The notes under the pieces are model-generated. The model was not told the DNA's origin. It saw nothing but the letters and a program-made list of their open reading frames with translations, and made no database searches. Below, piece by piece: positions 1-5,405 of a DNA stretch of 5,534 nt (position 1 is the first letter of the stretch; the number at the start of each line of letters is the position of its first letter). Origin of the DNA: Phenylobacterium sp. (GTDB lineage Bacteria; Pseudomonadota; Alphaproteobacteria; Caulobacterales; Caulobacteraceae); NCBI GenBank assembly GCA_028291285.1, contig JAQGIJ010000611.1:1-5534 (forward strand), read 5' to 3'. Both the position numbers and the translations under genes were made by a program.

Positions 1-217
1 GCGCGAGTTTGCCGCGGTGCGCCAGGAAGCGCCCGGGATTGTCCGGATAGACGGTCACCTGCACCTCGCCCTGGGCGGCGCGCAGGCCCGCGGTCTCGAC
101 GGTCAGCTGGGCCGCGCCGGCGTTGGGCAGGCCCTGGCACTCGTCGTCGGCGAGGGTTGGGCCGGCGGCGGCGAGCGCCGCGGCGACGGCCAGAAGCAGG
201 ATGGGACTGGGTTTCAT
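1..217 (-). CDS. Secreted DUF2141-family protein, N-terminal part (3' end outside window)
   Basis: The ORF opens with ATG at 217-215 on the minus strand and stays open to the window edge, giving 72 residues of a protein that continues beyond position 1. It starts MKPSPILLLAVAAALAAAG, a classic Sec signal peptide: a short basic start, a Leu/Ala-rich core at residues 6-18, and a probable cleavage site after Thr-Leu-Ala (A23|D24). The mature part has a lone Cys (C27), then a beta-rich stretch AAQLTVETAGLRAAQGEVQV followed by TVYPDNPGRFL. The pattern 'L-V-x-GLR-x-x-x-G-x-V-x-V-x-x-Y' is typical of DUF2141, a family of small (about 140-160 aa) periplasmic or secreted proteins of unknown function. 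The upstream Shine-Dalgarno is weak (GGA at 223-221, close to the ATG). The gene is transcribed away from the lpt-like operon and shares the divergent region with it. Secretion is well supported; the family call rests on about 45 mature residues. Confidence 0.72.
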   Translation of the reverse strand, partial: MKPSPILLLAVAAALAAAGPTLADDECQGLPNAGAAQLTVETAGLRAAQGEVQVTVYPDNPGRFLAHRGKLA

Positions 218-265
218 GGATCCGACTGGTTTCCCATTGTCACGCCCGAGGCGGATTCGTCCGTC

Positions 266-270
266 GGAGG
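266..270 (+). promoter_or_regulatory. Strong Shine-Dalgarno GGAGG ahead of ATG 276
   Basis: GGAGG lies five bases (ACCGC) before ATG 276-278. It is the best ribosome-binding site in the upstream region and clearly better than anything in front of lptF. It argues that translation once started, or still starts, at 276. Confidence 0.55.
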
Positions 271-275
271 ACCGC

Positions 276-519
276 ATGATTCCCACGGCTCGGAAGTGCG
301 ACCGTCCGCGCAGCCTTGTCGCCGAGACGGCGAGCTGGCTCATGCTCGTACGGCCAAGGCACGCCAGATCTTGGGTCTCCGGCGGCGCTGTTCAAGGCGC
401 CGGCGCAAGCCTTCCCGGAGCTCAGGCGGCAGGCGTTCACGGACGTGGCGGCGGCGGTGCGCGGCATGGCGCGTGCGCTGGGCGCCGTGGTCGGCTATCA
501 GCGGGCGCCGAGGGCCTGA
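276..519 (+). pseudogene. Putative small protein gene with an apparent frameshift (unidentified)
   Basis: ATG 276 sits behind a good Shine-Dalgarno. From there the frame reads MIPTARKCDRPRSLVAETAS and on to about position 350, with about 80% G/C at third codon positions; the other two plus frames there are near 55%. After about 350-379 the coding-like signal moves to the frame of position 379. There almost every codon ends in G or C, reading SPAALFKAPAQAFPELRRQA, then FTDVAAAVRGMARALGAVVG, and ending at TGA 517-519. Joined, the two parts would make a protein of about 80 residues with a helical, Ala-rich C-terminal half. No single frame covers both parts, so this is a decayed small gene, a sequencing or assembly indel at about 350-379, or chance. 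I do not recognise the protein. A 12-base loop hairpin overlaps its stop codon. Confidence 0.35.
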
Positions 520-540
520 TCCGAACCGTGAATCAGGCTC
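512..540. repeat. Inverted repeat / stem-loop at the end of the small ORF
   Basis: GCCTGAT at 514-520 is exactly complementary to ATCAGGC at 532-538, with 11 bases between. The stem extends to nine pairs (512-520 with 532-540) if one G-T pair is allowed. It overlaps the stop codon of the disrupted small ORF (517-519) and lies about 90 bases upstream of lptF. No T-run follows on either strand, so an intrinsic terminator is doubtful. A protein-binding operator or a leader RNA element is as likely. Its half-site TCAGGC recurs in the next repeat. Confidence 0.5.
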
Positions 541-569
541 TACACTTTGAGGTTAGAGCCCCTTGCGGC

Positions 570-591
570 GGTCAGGCGACGCCGCCTGACC
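570..591. repeat. Perfect 9-bp hairpin in the lptF leader
   Basis: GGTCAGGCG at 570-578 is the exact reverse complement of CGCCTGACC at 583-591, with a four-base loop (ACGC). The stem is GC-rich and lies 34 bases before the lptF start codon, inside the presumed 5' untranslated region. No T tract follows, so it is not a canonical terminator. It could be an operator palindrome or a structured leader that affects lptF expression. It carries the same TCAGGC/GCCTGA half-sites as the repeat at 512-540. Confidence 0.6.
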
Positions 592-625
592 TAAAGGGTT
601 CCAGGACGAAGCAGCTGCGCGCACA

Positions 626-1813
626 GTGAGACTGATCGACCGCTATATCCTGCAGCTGACGCTCTGGCCGCTGGCCGGCGCGCTGGGCGCAACCCTGGTG
701 GCGCTGCTGCTGGAGCGGGTGCTGCGGCTGCTGCAGATCCTTTCGCAGAGCAGCCACCGCTTCGGGTTCGTGGCCGAGCTCGCGGCGAACCTGGTGCCGC
801 ACTACCTCGGCCTGACCCTGCCGGCCGCCTTCTTCATCGCCCTGTTCGTGGTGATCACGCGGCTGAACGAGGGCTCGGAGATCGACGCCCTGCTGGCCAG
901 CGGCGTCTCGCTCACGCGCATCGTCGCGCCCTATCTGTGGCTGGCTGGCGTGCTGATGGTGCTGAGCCTGGCGCTGTTTGGCTTCCTGCAGCCGTACAGC
1001 CGCTACACCTATCGCGCCGTGTTTCACGCCGCGCAGACGGCGGGCTGGAGCGGGCTGGCCGAGCCGCAGACCTTCCTCTCGCCGGACCGGTCCCTGACCA
1101 TGACCGCCGACACGGTCGACGACACTGGCCAGCAGCTCGGCCGGGTGTTCATCCGCAAGGTCCTGCCCGACGGCCGCGAGGAGGTGACGACCGCGGCCAG
1201 CGGACGTCTGGTGCGCAGCCCCAACGCAACGCAGGTGACGCTGGAGCTTCGCCACGGCCAGCAACTCTCGACCAGCACGAAGGGCGTCCCGCGGGTGCTG
1301 AGCTTCCAGAGCTTCAGCCTGGCCCTGCCGCTCTCCAGCACCGAGAAGCTGATGCGCAGCCGCGGCGTCGACGCGCGGGAGCTGACCCTGGGCGAGCTGG
1401 CCCGCGAGGCCGGCCAGCCGCGTGCGGCGATCCCGCGTCAGGCGCTGCTGGCGGAGCTCTACGCGCGGCTTGCGCGCTCGTTCGTGCTACCGCTGCTGCC
1501 GCTTCTGGCCATGCCGCTGGGGCTGGCGGCCAAGCGCGGCGGCCGCGCGCCCGGGATCATCGTGGCGGGCCTGCTGCTGATCGCCTTCCAGAACCTGCTG
1601 CAGCTCGGCCAGAGCCTGGCGGTGAGCGGCCGGGCGGACGCGGCCCCCGCGGTCGGCCTGCCGTTCGCCATCTTCGCCGCCATCTGCATCGCCACCTTCG
1701 TGAGCAGCCGCAAGCGTCCAGGCGAGACGCCGGTCAGCCTGATGTCGGAGCGGATCGCCGAGGCGCTGGCGAAGCTCACCCCCAAGCGGCGATCCTGGGG
1801 GGCGACGACGTGA
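626..1813 (+). CDS. lptF: LptF-like inner-membrane permease of a lipid/LPS exporter (YjgP/YjgQ family)
   Basis: This 395-residue protein has the length and layout of LptF. It is one half of the transmembrane dimer that, with ATPase LptB, extracts lipopolysaccharide from the outer leaflet of the inner membrane and passes it to LptC. Three N-terminal membrane segments (about 10-30, 56-78, 97-122) flank a coupling-helix region NEGSEIDALLASGVS (81-95). A periplasmic beta-jellyroll follows at about 130-265, then three more membrane segments (about 284-302, 309-333, 338-360). The start MRLIDRYILQ and the segment ELYARLARSFVLPLLPLLAM are family hallmarks. GTG 626 is the only reasonable start: in-frame stops lie at 554 and 587, and later starts would cut into the first membrane helix. 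No good Shine-Dalgarno is present (AGGA at 603-606 is too far away). The stop overlaps the lptG start. The family is certain; whether the cargo is LPS or another lipid is not, because the downstream genes are not lptD or surA. Confidence 0.93.
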   Translation: MRLIDRYILQLTLWPLAGALGATLVALLLERVLRLLQILSQSSHRFGFVAELAANLVPHYLGLTLPAAFFIALFVVITRLNEGSEIDALLASGVSLTRIVAPYLWLAGVLMVLSLALFGFLQPYSRYTYRAVFHAAQTAGWSGLAEPQTFLSPDRSLTMTADTVDDTGQQLGRVFIRKVLPDGREEVTTAASGRLVRSPNATQVTLELRHGQQLSTSTKGVPRVLSFQSFSLALPLSSTEKLMRSRGVDARELTLGELAREAGQPRAAIPRQALLAELYARLARSFVLPLLPLLAMPLGLAAKRGGRAPGIIVAGLLLIAFQNLLQLGQSLAVSGRADAAPAVGLPFAIFAAICIATFVSSRKRPGETPVSLMSERIAEALAKLTPKRRSWGATT

Positions 1814-2868
1814 TCCTGCGCCGCCACATCGTGCGCCTGGTGGGGAGCCGCGTCCTCGCGGCGCTCCTGGTGCTGGTGGCGATCCTGCAGATTCTCGACC
1901 TGCTGGAGGTGACCACCGAAATCCTGCAACGCAGGCTGGGGGTGGCCGGCGTGCTCTACTACGCTGCGCTGCGCATGCCGACGCTGGTGCAGCAGGCGGC
2001 GCCGCTGGCGGTGCTGGCCGGATGCCTCTTCGCCTTCGTCCAGCTGGCGCGGGAGAACCTGGTGGTGGCGCTGCGCTCCACGGGCGTCTCGGCCTATCAA
2101 CTGGTGACCATGATCGCCCCGGTGGCGCTCGCCGTGCTGCTGCTGGACCTGGCCTGCGCCCAGTGGCTTTCGCCGCATTCGGAGCAGGTGCTCGACGCCT
2201 GGTGGAGCGCAAGCGCGCCGCACGGCGAACCTGCCAAGCCGGAGGCGCGCAGCTTCCGCGTCGGATCCGACATCGTCGTGGCCACCGAGGGCGATCCCGC
2301 CGGCACGCGCCTCTCCGGCGTCAGCATCTACCGGCGCGACCCGGCCGGACGGCTGACCGAGCGCCTGCGCGCCGACACCGCGGTCTTCGCGAGCGACGGC
2401 TGGCGGCTGATCGCCCCAAGCTTCGAGGTTCTGGGCCCCACCCAGGTGCAGCGCGGGCGCGCGGCGGAGATCGCCTGGCGGCCGGGCCCGCAGCCGCAGG
2501 ACGTGCGCGCCATCTTCGCCAGCGACGAGACGGTGGCGCCCGGTTCGGCGCAGCGGGCGCTCGCCGGCGGCGCGGCGGCGCGCCCGCCGGCCTTCTATCG
2601 CACGGCCCTGCAGCGGAGCTGGTCGGCGCCGTTCGCCGCCGTGGTCATGCTGCTGCTCGCCGGCCCCGTGCTGCTGATCAACTTCCGCAACGGCGGCGCC
2701 GGCGCCATCGTCGGCTGCCTGAGCGCGGGCCTCGTCTTCCTGGTGGTCGACGGCGTCTTCACGGCGCTGGGTCAGGGCGGCAATATCCCGGCGGTGCTCG
2801 GGGCCTGGGCTGCGCCGGCGATCTTCGCCGCGGCGGGCGCCAGCGCGCTTCTGTTCCTGGAGGGCTGA
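1810..2868 (+). CDS. lptG: LptG-like inner-membrane permease of a lipid/LPS exporter (YjgP/YjgQ family)
   Basis: This 352-residue protein is the partner of the preceding LptF-like permease. Membrane segments lie at about 11-32, 58-80 and 97-120. A shorter periplasmic jellyroll spans about 145-235, and segments follow at about 273-291, 298-318 and 328-350. The coupling-helix region is RENLVVALRSTGVSAYQLV (81-99), and the tail GNIPAVLGAWAAPAIFAAAG matches the LptG-type 'G-x-x-P-x-x-x-A-W-x-P-x-x-F' ending. The start is GTG 1810, sharing GTGA with the lptF stop (4-base overlap), with a run of six G at 1797-1802 as a plausible ribosome-binding site; translational coupling is expected. The open frame extends far upstream inside lptF, but that part is antiparsimonious shadow sequence. 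LptG was preferred over a second LptF because of gene order and C-terminal motif. Cargo specificity cannot be read from the sequence. Confidence 0.92.
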   Translation: MILRRHIVRLVGSRVLAALLVLVAILQILDLLEVTTEILQRRLGVAGVLYYAALRMPTLVQQAAPLAVLAGCLFAFVQLARENLVVALRSTGVSAYQLVTMIAPVALAVLLLDLACAQWLSPHSEQVLDAWWSASAPHGEPAKPEARSFRVGSDIVVATEGDPAGTRLSGVSIYRRDPAGRLTERLRADTAVFASDGWRLIAPSFEVLGPTQVQRGRAAEIAWRPGPQPQDVRAIFASDETVAPGSAQRALAGGAAARPPAFYRTALQRSWSAPFAAVVMLLLAGPVLLINFRNGGAGAIVGCLSAGLVFLVVDGVFTALGQGGNIPAVLGAWAAPAIFAAAGASALLFLEG

Positions 2869-4019
2869 TGCACGGCATTGCGCCGCAAGTGGTGAGCATC
2901 GTCGCTGTGCGATCGGCCGTCGAGCTCGACCGGTTCATCCGCGTGCCGATGCGGCTGATGGCCGGTGACCCGAACTACATCGCCCCGCTGATCAGCGAGC
3001 GGCGCGATGCGCTGACGCCGAAGACCAATCCCTTCTTCGCCCACGCCGAGGCGCAGTTCTTCCTGGCGGTGCGCGGCGGAAAGGACGTCGGCCGGATCAG
3101 CGCCCAGATCGACGCCCTGGCCCCCGCCGACGGCGGCGGGAAGGTCGGCCACTTCGGCCTGATCGCGGCGGAGGACGATCCGGCGGTGTTCGCCGCCCTA
3201 TTCGCCGCCGCCGAGGACTGGCTGAAGGCCCGCGGCTGCGCCCGGGCGCAGGGGCCCCTCAACCTCTCGATCAACGAGGAGGTGGGCCTCCTGGTGGACG
3301 GCTTCGACACCCCGCCGATGGTGATGATGGGCCACGACCCGCCCTATGCGGGGCCGCAGGTCGAGGCCCAGGGCTACCGCAAGCTCAAGGACATCTACGC
3401 CTACCATATGACGGTGGCCGAAGACCTGCCGCCCACGGTGCTCAAGCTCGTGCGCCGCGGCGCGCCGCGGGGCGTGCGCCTGCGGATGCTCGACATGAAG
3501 CGCTACGACGAGGAGGTCGGCACGCTGACCGAGATCCTCAACGACGCCTGGTCCGGCAACTGGGGCTTCACGCCGACCACCGAGGCCGAGACTGCGCAAC
3601 TGGCCAAGTCGCTGAAGATGGTGGTGGACCCCAGGCTCACCTGGTTCGCCGAGATCGACGGTGAGGCGGCCGGCTTCATCGTCTTCCTGCCCAACGTCAA
3701 CGAGGCCATCGCCGACCTGAAGGGCAAGCTGCTGCCGTTCGGCTGGGCCAAGCTGCTCTGGCGGCTGAAGGTCAAGGGCGTGAAGAGCGCACGCATCCCG
3801 CTGATGGGCGTCCGGCGCAAGTTCGCCGCGGGCTTCCGCGGGCGGGTGCTGCCCTTCCTGCTGATCGATGCGGCGGAGACCCAGGCGCGGGCGCTGGGCT
3901 ACCAGAGCGCCGAGGGATCGTGGATCCTGGAGGACAACCTGCCGATGCGCGGCATCCTGGAGGCGGCGGGGACGCGCATCTACAAGACCTACCGCCTCTA
4001 CGAAAAGAGCCTGGCATGA
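2868..4019 (+). CDS. GNAT-fold acyltransferase-like protein, YghO type
   Basis: A soluble protein of 383 residues with no signal peptide or membrane helix. It has the hallmarks of a widespread group of about 370-390 aa proteins (E. coli YghO-like, often labelled GNAT acyltransferase and sometimes, misleadingly, dATP pyrophosphohydrolase). The visible blocks are: DRFIRVPMRLMAGDPNYIAP (21-40); NPFFAHAEAQFFLAVRGGKD then VGRISAQID (54-82); HFGLIAAEDDP (95-105); GPLNLSINEEVGLLVDGFDT then PP (129-150); and a GNAT-like C-terminal half with AEIDGEAAGFIVFLPNVNEA (261-280) and EGSWILEDNLPMRGILEAAG (349-368). The ATG shares one base with the lptG stop and has GGAGG at 2859-2863, so the start is secure. 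The likely reaction is acyl transfer to an amine or hydroxyl group, but the substrate is unknown. Coupling to lptFG suggests it acts on the lipid that this exporter moves. From memory, bacterial ceramide synthase is also a GNAT-type protein, which makes an N-acyltransferase role worth testing. Confidence 0.8.
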   Translation: MHGIAPQVVSIVAVRSAVELDRFIRVPMRLMAGDPNYIAPLISERRDALTPKTNPFFAHAEAQFFLAVRGGKDVGRISAQIDALAPADGGGKVGHFGLIAAEDDPAVFAALFAAAEDWLKARGCARAQGPLNLSINEEVGLLVDGFDTPPMVMMGHDPPYAGPQVEAQGYRKLKDIYAYHMTVAEDLPPTVLKLVRRGAPRGVRLRMLDMKRYDEEVGTLTEILNDAWSGNWGFTPTTEAETAQLAKSLKMVVDPRLTWFAEIDGEAAGFIVFLPNVNEAIADLKGKLLPFGWAKLLWRLKVKGVKSARIPLMGVRRKFAAGFRGRVLPFLLIDAAETQARALGYQSAEGSWILEDNLPMRGILEAAGTRIYKTYRLYEKSLA

Positions 4020-4771
4020 AGCTCGAGCGTGCGCTGGTCCTGGCCGGCGCGCGACCGGGCGTGGACCCGCTGGCGGCCTACGCCGGCGTCGCGCAGAAGC
4101 CGCTGATCCCGATCGAGGGGGTCCCGATGCTGGTGCGGGTGGTGGACGCGCTGAGCGCTGCGGGCCTGTGGCGGATCGCGGTCTCCACGGCGGACGCGGC
4201 GGTGGCGGAGCTCGCGCGCGAGTTGGGCTGCGAGGTGCTGCCGGCGGAGGCGGGGCCCAGCCTCAGCACCCTGCGCGGCGTCGAGGCGCTGGGGACGCCG
4301 GTGCTGGTCACCACGGCGGACCATGCCCTGCTGCGGGCGGAGTGGGTGACCCGGTTCGTCGACGACGCGCCGGCCACGGCCGACATCAGCGTGCTGCTCG
4401 CCCGGCGCGAGGTGGTGGAGGCGGCGGCGCCGGGCGCCCAGCGGACCTACCTGAAGTTCGCCGACGGAGACTGGTCGGGCTGCAACCTCTTCTTCGCGCG
4501 CACGCCCCAGGCGCTGGCGGCGATCGAGCTCTGGCGCAGCCTGGAGGCGGACCGCAAGACGCCCTGGCGCATCGTGCGGCGGCTGGGGCCGCTGACGCTT
4601 GCGCGCTATCTCGCCGGGCGGCTGACGCTGGCCGAGGCGCTGGCGCGGCTGAGCCGGCTCTGCGGCGCGCAGGCCGCGGCGGTGGCGAGCCCCTTCGGCC
4701 TGGCGGCGGTGGACGTGGACAAGCCCGCCGACCTCGACCTGGTGCGCCGGCTGCTGGCTACTTCGGGGTGA
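4016..4771 (+). CDS. MobA-like NTP transferase (nucleotidyltransferase family protein)
   Basis: A 251-residue cytoplasmic GT-A-fold nucleotidyltransferase. The N-terminal nucleotide-binding loop is LAGARPGVDPLA (9-20), followed by the conserved lysine in VAQKPLIPIEGVPML (25-39, K28). The metal-binding aspartate region is TTADHALL (99-106, D102), and a second acidic motif VDVDKPADLDLV lies at 232-243. RTYLKFADGDWSGCNLFFAR (143-162) matches the block before the acceptor site in this MobA/CobY-like family. Such enzymes transfer a nucleotidyl group to a phosphorylated small molecule, giving an NDP-activated building block; the acceptor here is not identifiable. ATG 4016 shares ATGA with the stop of the acyltransferase gene (4-base overlap); the ribosome site is weak, so coupling is likely. 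The 3' end overlaps the convergent lptC gene by 14 bases. Its place in the operon suggests it prepares a headgroup for the exported lipid; that is inference. MobA itself is unlikely, as no molybdopterin genes are nearby. Confidence 0.8.
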   Translation: MKLERALVLAGARPGVDPLAAYAGVAQKPLIPIEGVPMLVRVVDALSAAGLWRIAVSTADAAVAELARELGCEVLPAEAGPSLSTLRGVEALGTPVLVTTADHALLRAEWVTRFVDDAPATADISVLLARREVVEAAAPGAQRTYLKFADGDWSGCNLFFARTPQALAAIELWRSLEADRKTPWRIVRRLGPLTLARYLAGRLTLAEALARLSRLCGAQAAAVASPFGLAAVDVDKPADLDLVRRLLATSG

Positions 4772-5390
4772 GGCGGGCGTGGACGCCGCCCTTGTAGACC
4801 ACCGACTTGCCGTTGTTGGTCACCGAGAAGGAGCGGGCCTGCATCTGGCCGATGTCGCCGGCGGCCTGCACGGCGCCGGGGCCCACGACCTTGCCGGTGC
4901 GGGTGTCGTAGGTGGTGGCCGGGGTCGAGAATTCGCCGCGCGCGCCGCTGACCTTCACCCCGCCCGACAGCTCCAGGCGCCCGGCGGCCTCGTCGTAGAC
5001 CCCCTCGGCGGCCGTGACGCGCATGTTGTCGGCGCCGCCGGCGTCGCGGGTCAGGATCGGGCGGTGGAGACGGATGCGCTGGCTGGCGCCGGGTTCGCGC
5101 AGCGCCGTGTCGGCGGTGATCAGGAAGGGGCGCTGCTTGTCGTCCTCGCCGATGAGCCGGGGGCCGGTAAGCTCGATCGGCGGCGCGCCGGCCTCGCCCT
5201 GCGGGCTGCGCCAGGCGCCGACGACGGCCCAGCCGATCACGACAAGGGTCACGCTCAGGGCGAAGCCGGCCAGCAGGATCCGCAAGGCTACGATCAGCGG
5301 CGGGCGTGGATGGCGGCGCCTGCGGCGCGTGACAGAGGCGTCAGAGGCGGACATCGGCGGGGTGGTACTCCGGACCGGGGTCGCTGTCAT
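4758..5390 (-). CDS. lptC: LptC-like bitopic periplasmic lipid-transfer protein
   Basis: A 210-residue protein with a basic cytoplasmic N-terminus (TRRRRRHPRP, 21-30), one membrane anchor at about 32-60, and a periplasmic beta-jellyroll at about 72-208. The domain shows the repeating strands typical of LptC: TGPRLIGEDDKQRPFLITAD (75-94), DNMRVTAAEGVYDEAAGRLE (121-140), LSGGVKVSGARGEFSTPATT (141-160) and a final SVVYKGGVHARLTP. LptC accepts the lipid from LptFG and hands it to the LptA bridge. ATG 5390 was chosen because AAGGG (5402-5398) lies seven bases upstream; a second Met at residue 13 would also keep the anchor. It starts 15 bases after the upstream gene's stop. No lptA or lptB follows: the gene ends inside the convergent nucleotidyltransferase gene. 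That isolation, next to an lptFG pair, suggests a paralogue dedicated to this system. Confidence 0.88.
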   Translation of the reverse strand: MTATPVRSTTPPMSASDASVTRRRRRHPRPPLIVALRILLAGFALSVTLVVIGWAVVGAWRSPQGEAGAPPIELTGPRLIGEDDKQRPFLITADTALREPGASQRIRLHRPILTRDAGGADNMRVTAAEGVYDEAAGRLELSGGVKVSGARGEFSTPATTYDTRTGKVVGPGAVQAAGDIGQMQARSFSVTNNGKSVVYKGGVHARLTPK

Positions 5391-5397
5391 CTCGCGG

Positions 5398-5402
5398 CCC
5401 TT
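5398..5402 (-). promoter_or_regulatory. Ribosome-binding site for lptC
   Basis: AAGGG on the minus strand lies seven bases before ATG 5390, within the 15-base gap after the upstream stop codon. It favours the first Met over the internal Met at residue 13. Confidence 0.5.
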
Positions 5403-5405
5403 GTG

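Larger units (their letters stand above)
218..625. other. Divergent intergenic region between the DUF2141 gene and lptF
   Basis: About 408 bases separate two divergent genes, unusual in a window where all other gene gaps are 15 bases or less. It holds a strong Shine-Dalgarno/ATG with a disrupted small coding region (276-519) and two inverted repeats (512-540, 570-591). Promoters for both flanking genes should lie here, but I found no convincing -35/-10 pair. TTGTCA at 237-242 resembles a -35 box but has no matching -10, and TACACT at 541-546 resembles a -10 box but has a poor -35 at 17 bases. No tRNA, T-rich terminator or insertion-sequence end was seen. Confidence 0.6.

Noticed and set aside
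17..550. 177-codon plus-strand ORF at the left edge
   Set aside because: Antisense to the DUF2141 gene in its first 200 bases, Arg-rich and repetitive later, with no recognisable domain.
512..591. Hairpins as intrinsic terminators
   Set aside because: Neither stem is followed by a T-run on either strand, so they are listed as inverted repeats with regulatory potential instead.
123..629. Single 168-codon plus-strand ORF running up to lptF
   Set aside because: Its start lies inside the minus-strand DUF2141 gene, and only the part from 276 to about 350 has coding-like third-position bias. The rest is low-complexity Gly/Ala/Arg shadow sequence.
937..1809. Long N-terminal extension of LptG in frame with GTG 1810
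   Set aside because: It overlaps lptF in another frame and gives Arg/Pro/Ala-rich nonsense. The LptG family starts at the membrane helix just after GTG 1810.
1459..2223. Large minus-strand ORFs across lptF/lptG (also 1487-2212)
   Set aside because: Typical antisense open frames of very GC-rich DNA, rich in His/Gln/Arg, with no domain and fully opposite to well-supported genes.
2022..2867. N-terminal extension of the GNAT-like protein
   Set aside because: It overlaps lptG in another frame with low-complexity Arg/Gly/Ala sequence. ATG 2868 has a GGAGG site and begins where the conserved family begins.
3868..4797. 309-codon plus-strand ORF overlapping the nucleotidyltransferase gene
   Set aside because: Gly/Ala/Arg-rich shadow frame; the nucleotidyltransferase frame has clear motifs and better start context.
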